Positions 8,674-10,755 of a stretch of 10,755 nucleotides of DNA are shown one piece after another (position 1 is the first letter of the stretch; every line of letters begins with the position of its first letter). Both the position numbers and the translations under genes were made by a program. Source of the DNA: Candidatus Segatella albertsiae (GTDB lineage Bacteria; Bacteroidota; Bacteroidia; Bacteroidales; Bacteroidaceae). Under the pieces are notes generated by a model. The model was not told the DNA's origin, searched no databases, and saw only the letters and a list, made by a program, of their open reading frames with translations. Location of the stretch: contig DKCU01000060.1 in assembly GCA_002451555.1 (NCBI GenBank), positions 1-10,755 of the forward strand, read 5' to 3'.

Positions 8674-8705
8674 TTTGCAAAAAGAATTATTTTTTAGTAA
8701 TTTTG
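8674..8705 (+). promoter_or_regulatory. Housekeeping (primary sigma) promoter of the ECF sigma gene
   Basis: TTTG at 8674-8677 and TAATTTTG at 8698-8705 are separated by 20 bases. They match the Bacteroidota primary-sigma consensus TTTG / TAnnTTTG with the expected spacing. Transcription would start near 8712, leaving a leader of about 12 bases with the A-rich ribosome-binding region AAAAAGAAAAAAA before the ATG at 8724. The site rules out an upstream ATG at 8664 as the real start, because that codon would lie ahead of the promoter. It suggests the sigma factor is made constitutively and controlled mainly by its anti-sigma factor. Confidence 0.72.
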
Positions 8706-8723
8706 CAACCAAAAAGAAAAAAA

Positions 8724-9218
8724 ATGAACTGCCAAGAAGAGTTCAACGAGATATTCAAAAAATACTACAAGCAACTTTTCCTCTTTGCCAAGAGATACAT
8801 TGACGAAGAAGAAGACTGCCATGACTTGGTCAACGATGTCTTTGAGGACATCTGGCTTCATTTCGAGGACATTCGCCTCGAAGCCGTCAAGTCGTACATC
8901 TATACAGACCTAAGAAACAAATGCCTTGACTTCCTACGCAGAAAGCAAACTGCCCGCAAATACTTCGACTTCACACTGGCTTGCTCTGAGAAATATGACT
9001 CAGAAGAACACATCAACGAGCTAAAAGAACGTGAAATACATATCAAGAAGGTAATGGACAGCCTCCCTTCCACCACCAAGGAAATCTTCACAACCTGCTT
9101 TATTGAGCACAAGAAGTACGCCGAAGCGGCAGAGATTCATGGCATCAGCATCAGCACCGTCAAGAAGCATATTGTTAGGGCACTAAAACTGATACGAGAG
9201 CAAAGAAAATTTGGTTAA
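8724..9218 (+). CDS. ECF-type RNA polymerase sigma-70 factor (FecI-like)
   Basis: Extracytoplasmic-function sigma factor of 164 residues, predicted to direct RNA polymerase to the susC and fecR promoters when released by the anti-sigma factor. Sigma region 2 spans about 5-73, with FKKYYKQLFLFAKRY, then DLVNDVFEDIWLHF (core-polymerase and -10 contacts) and SYIYTDLRNKCLDFLRRK. After a variable acidic linker, region 4 spans about 106-158, with LPSTTKEIFTTCFIEHKKYA followed by the helix-turn-helix AAEIHGISISTVKKHIVRAL (-35 recognition). Regions 1.1 and 3 are absent, as expected for ECF factors. The start at 8724 is supported by the adjacent A-rich ribosome-binding region and by the promoter at 8674-8705; an in-frame ATG at 8664 lies upstream of that promoter. 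The gene is divergent from susC and 59 bases before fecR. It belongs to the Bacteroidota FecI-like group associated with SusC transducers. Confidence 0.95.
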   Translation: MNCQEEFNEIFKKYYKQLFLFAKRYIDEEEDCHDLVNDVFEDIWLHFEDIRLEAVKSYIYTDLRNKCLDFLRRKQTARKYFDFTLACSEKYDSEEHINELKEREIHIKKVMDSLPSTTKEIFTTCFIEHKKYAEAAEIHGISISTVKKHIVRALKLIREQRKFG

Positions 9219-9234
9219 AAAACTCAAATAAGCA

Positions 9235-9259
9235 TAACCGTTTTCAAATTCATTTCGTT
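9235..9259 (+). promoter_or_regulatory. Candidate ECF-sigma promoter upstream of fecR (TAACC-N16-CGTT)
   Basis: TAACC (9235-9239) and CGTT (9256-9259) are 16 bases apart in the 59-base gap between the sigma and fecR genes. Aligned with the susC promoter element, the spacer also shares TTTT at spacer positions 2-5 and TTCATT at positions 10-15, so 19 of 25 positions agree. A transcript would start near 9267, which leaves only about 10 bases before the fecR ATG. That is short and lowers confidence that it drives fecR translation directly. Read-through from the sigma promoter could also express fecR. Confidence 0.45.
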
Positions 9260-9277
9260 CTACAAGAAAAAGACAAC

Positions 9278-10399
9278 ATGAAGATAGAAGAATATATTGA
9301 CACATTAGACCCTAGCAAGCCTTTAGATAGCCAGCAGATAGAAGAGGCCGACCAAAATTCCGAGATAAGAGACACTTTGGAAGACCTTGAACTCATCACT
9401 GACTCTATCAACGAGGAAAAGTTGGATTGGGACAAACAGGAAATAGACAGAAGACTCGACGCTTTCAACAAACGCCACCTTGGAATTTTACAAGAAAGAG
9501 GAAAAAAGCAAAAAAGAGAAATCATTCTTAGATTCGTAAAAATTGGACTCGGAATCGCCGCCGCAATCGCTCTTGTTTTTATGCTATCCAAACCATTGTC
9601 AACCGATGGCGTCACTAGTATCAATGTCTGTGAGAATGGAATTGTCGCCAACAACTCTGACCATAAAGGCATGAGCATTTCTGCCAAAGCTGATAAAAAT
9701 GAAGTCATAGAGCAAGTGTTGGATGCCCAGCAAATCGCCCAGTTGATACCAGCCGACGACACCATCCACCTGAATGTCACCAAGGGAAACTCTTGCAAGG
9801 CGATACTACCAGACGGAAGTTGTGCTTACCTGCATCCAGGAAGCAGCCTGAAATATCCCCATCAATTTGTGGGACAAGAGAGGCGAGTCGAACTGAAAGG
9901 CGAGGCCTACTTCATCATCCAGAAAGACAAGGCTCATCCATTTATTGTGGAAGCCAACAACTCCGAAACCATGGTTACTGGCACGCAATTCAATGTGGAT
10001 GCAAGTCACAGGGAAAGTGTGAACGTGACTTTGGTCAATGGAAGCGTGCTATTCGGCAATAAATACGACTCCAAAAGGGTTGCCTTGGCTCCAGGTCACC
10101 AAGCTTCTCTATCCATCAGCAACCACATCCATGTCTGTGAGGCAGACACCATGGAATATGTGGCATGGCGAGATGGTTACTTCTACTTCGATGATGCCAA
10201 GCTCGGCGACATCTTACAGCAAATCGGTCAGTCATACGATGTAAAGGTGTCTTGCAGCAATGCCAAACTGCTACAACTCAGAATGCACCTGATACTCGAA
10301 AGAAACAAGGATTTGCACCAAGTAATTGAGACTTTGAACAAAATGAAAAAAGTCAAGGCAAGACTTGAACAGAAAAAATTGTATATTGAAGGAATATAA
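9278..10399 (+). CDS. FecR-family anti-sigma factor with C-terminal DUF4974
   Basis: Inner-membrane anti-sigma regulator of 373 residues that should hold the adjacent ECF sigma factor and receive the signal from the STN domain of the SusC-like transducer. A charged cytoplasmic segment of about 83 residues is rich in Asp/Glu and contains LDWDKQEIDRRLDAFNKRH. One membrane helix lies at about 84-104 (FVKIGLGIAAAIALVFML) after a basic KKQKR stretch. The periplasmic FecR domain spans about 165-275 (AILPDGS, SSLKYPHQF, VELKGEAYFI, PFIVEANN, VTGTQFNVD). DUF4974 spans about 292-371 (YVAWRDGYFYFDDAKLGDIL, then the ILERNKDLHQVIETL region). AAGAAAAAGACAAC precedes the ATG. Oddly, the periplasmic part has five cysteines (118, 173, 182, 287, 326). 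It is followed directly by a terminator. Confidence 0.94.
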   Translation: MKIEEYIDTLDPSKPLDSQQIEEADQNSEIRDTLEDLELITDSINEEKLDWDKQEIDRRLDAFNKRHLGILQERGKKQKREIILRFVKIGLGIAAAIALVFMLSKPLSTDGVTSINVCENGIVANNSDHKGMSISAKADKNEVIEQVLDAQQIAQLIPADDTIHLNVTKGNSCKAILPDGSCAYLHPGSSLKYPHQFVGQERRVELKGEAYFIIQKDKAHPFIVEANNSETMVTGTQFNVDASHRESVNVTLVNGSVLFGNKYDSKRVALAPGHQASLSISNHIHVCEADTMEYVAWRDGYFYFDDAKLGDILQQIGQSYDVKVSCSNAKLLQLRMHLILERNKDLHQVIETLNKMKKVKARLEQKKLYIEGI

Positions 10400-10406
10400 C
10401 AAAAGA

Positions 10407-10453
10407 AAGGTGGCTAACGTTTCATAGGCGTCAACCACCTTCTTTTTGTTTTT
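10407..10453 (+). terminator. Rho-independent terminator after fecR, probably bidirectional
   Basis: AAGGTGG (10407-10413) pairs with CCACCTT (10435-10441), with weaker inner pairing (ACG with CGT) in the 21-base loop. A T-rich run (TCTTTTTGTTTTT) follows on the plus strand. On the minus strand the same stem is followed by TTTCTTTTGTTAT, so it can also end the convergent isocitrate dehydrogenase transcript, whose stop codon lies about 20 bases away. Confidence 0.75.
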
Positions 10454-10462
10454 ACTTATCAC

Positions 10463-10755
10463 TTACGCCAATCGCTTCTCCAATCTCTCACGAATGGCGG
10501 CAATGAAACCTGCGGAGTTGACAGCCTTTGCCTCAACGCCCTCCATCAGATTGACGAGGTCCTTGGTAGCGATGCCATCGTTCAAGGTATCGAAACAAGC
10601 TGCCTCCAACTGGTCGCCGAAGTCTTGCAACGCCTGAATGCCATCAAGCTCACCACGCTTTCTGAGCGCACCACTCCATGCGAAGATGGTGGCCATTGGG
10701 TTGGTAGAAGTATCCTCACCCTTCAAGTAGCGATAGTAGTGACGGGTCACGGTGC
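10463..10755 (-). CDS. icd: NADP-dependent isocitrate dehydrogenase, C-terminal fragment (runs off the window)
   Basis: The last 97 residues of isocitrate dehydrogenase (EC 1.1.1.42), a cytoplasmic TCA-cycle enzyme that oxidatively decarboxylates isocitrate to 2-oxoglutarate with reduction of NADP. The visible part starts within the coenzyme-binding motif TVTRHYYRYLKG (the family has GTVTRHY, whose Arg-His contacts NADP). It continues with STNPMATIFAWSGAL and RGELDGIQAL, then the helical C-terminus with KDLVNLMEG and ends EKRLA. These match the eukaryote-like homodimeric NADP-IDH subfamily. The start codon lies beyond the right edge; the GTG at 10750 is an internal valine codon. The gene is convergent with fecR, is separated from it by a shared terminator, and is presumably unrelated housekeeping sequence bounding the import locus. 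Confidence 0.92.
   Translation of the reverse strand, partial: TVTRHYYRYLKGEDTSTNPMATIFAWSGALRKRGELDGIQALQDFGDQLEAACFDTLNDGIATKDLVNLMEGVEAKAVNSAGFIAAIRERLEKRLA

Noticed and set aside
8664..8677. A second TAnnTTTG-like -7 element (TAAAATTTG)
   Set aside because: It has three instead of two bases between TA and TTTG, and its TTTG is better explained as the -33 element of the downstream promoter.
8664..8723. N-terminal extension of the ECF sigma factor from the ATG at 8664
   Set aside because: The extension lies across the promoter elements at 8674-8705, has no family similarity, and the ATG at 8724 has the A-rich ribosome-binding region.
9250..9798. Minus-strand open frame of 182 codons opposite fecR
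   Set aside because: Its Ser/Leu/Phe-rich translation is typical of an antisense shadow, and the FecR reading frame is clearly the real one.
1..10755. CRISPR arrays, tRNA or rRNA genes, insertion sequences, phage genes
   Set aside because: No repeated spaced units, RNA gene motifs, transposase or integrase sequences were seen on either strand.

Overview
The window looks like chromosome from a Bacteroidota species, most likely a Prevotella/Segatella-type member of the order Bacteroidales. The evidence is a SusC/SusD pair with linked DUF4843 and PKD-like lipoproteins, an ECF sigma/FecR pair, a Bacteroidota-type TTTG/TAnnTTTG promoter, A-rich ribosome-binding regions in place of strong Shine-Dalgarno sites, and an isocitrate dehydrogenase of the eukaryote-like NADP type. 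The genus is inferred from general character only.

Layout. Positions 8537 down to 46 (minus strand) hold a five-gene operon in transcription order: SusC-like TonB-dependent transporter with an N-terminal STN signalling domain, SusD-like lipoprotein, DUF4843 lipoprotein, PKD-like family lipoprotein, and a periplasmic thioredoxin-like (TlpA/DUF4369) protein. Intergenic gaps are about 50-85 bases and show no convincing terminator, so one transcript is likely. It may continue beyond the left edge. A 186-base divergent control region (8538-8723) separates this operon from a plus-strand pair, an ECF sigma factor (8724-9218) and a FecR-type anti-sigma factor (9278-10399). A bidirectional-looking terminator (about 10407-10453) then separates the FecR gene from the convergent 3' end of the NADP-isocitrate dehydrogenase gene, which runs off the right edge.

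How it works together. This is a cell-surface signalling and import module. Substrate captured by the SusCD complex would be signalled through the STN domain of SusC to the periplasmic part of FecR, releasing the ECF sigma factor to transcribe the import operon. The sequence supports this circuit: a near-identical element, TAACC-N16-CGTT with further shared bases in the spacer (19 of 25 positions identical), lies upstream of both susC (minus strand) and fecR (plus strand). The sigma gene itself has a housekeeping-type promoter (TTTG-N20-TAATTTTG).

No glycoside hydrolase, polysaccharide lyase or sulfatase is present. The gene order SusC-SusD-small lipoprotein-large lipoprotein resembles systems thought to import oligopeptides rather than glycans. 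The substrate cannot be decided from this sequence. All main components belong to known families. The least obvious content is the shared promoter element and the possible redox link between a TlpA-like protein and a cysteine-rich FecR.
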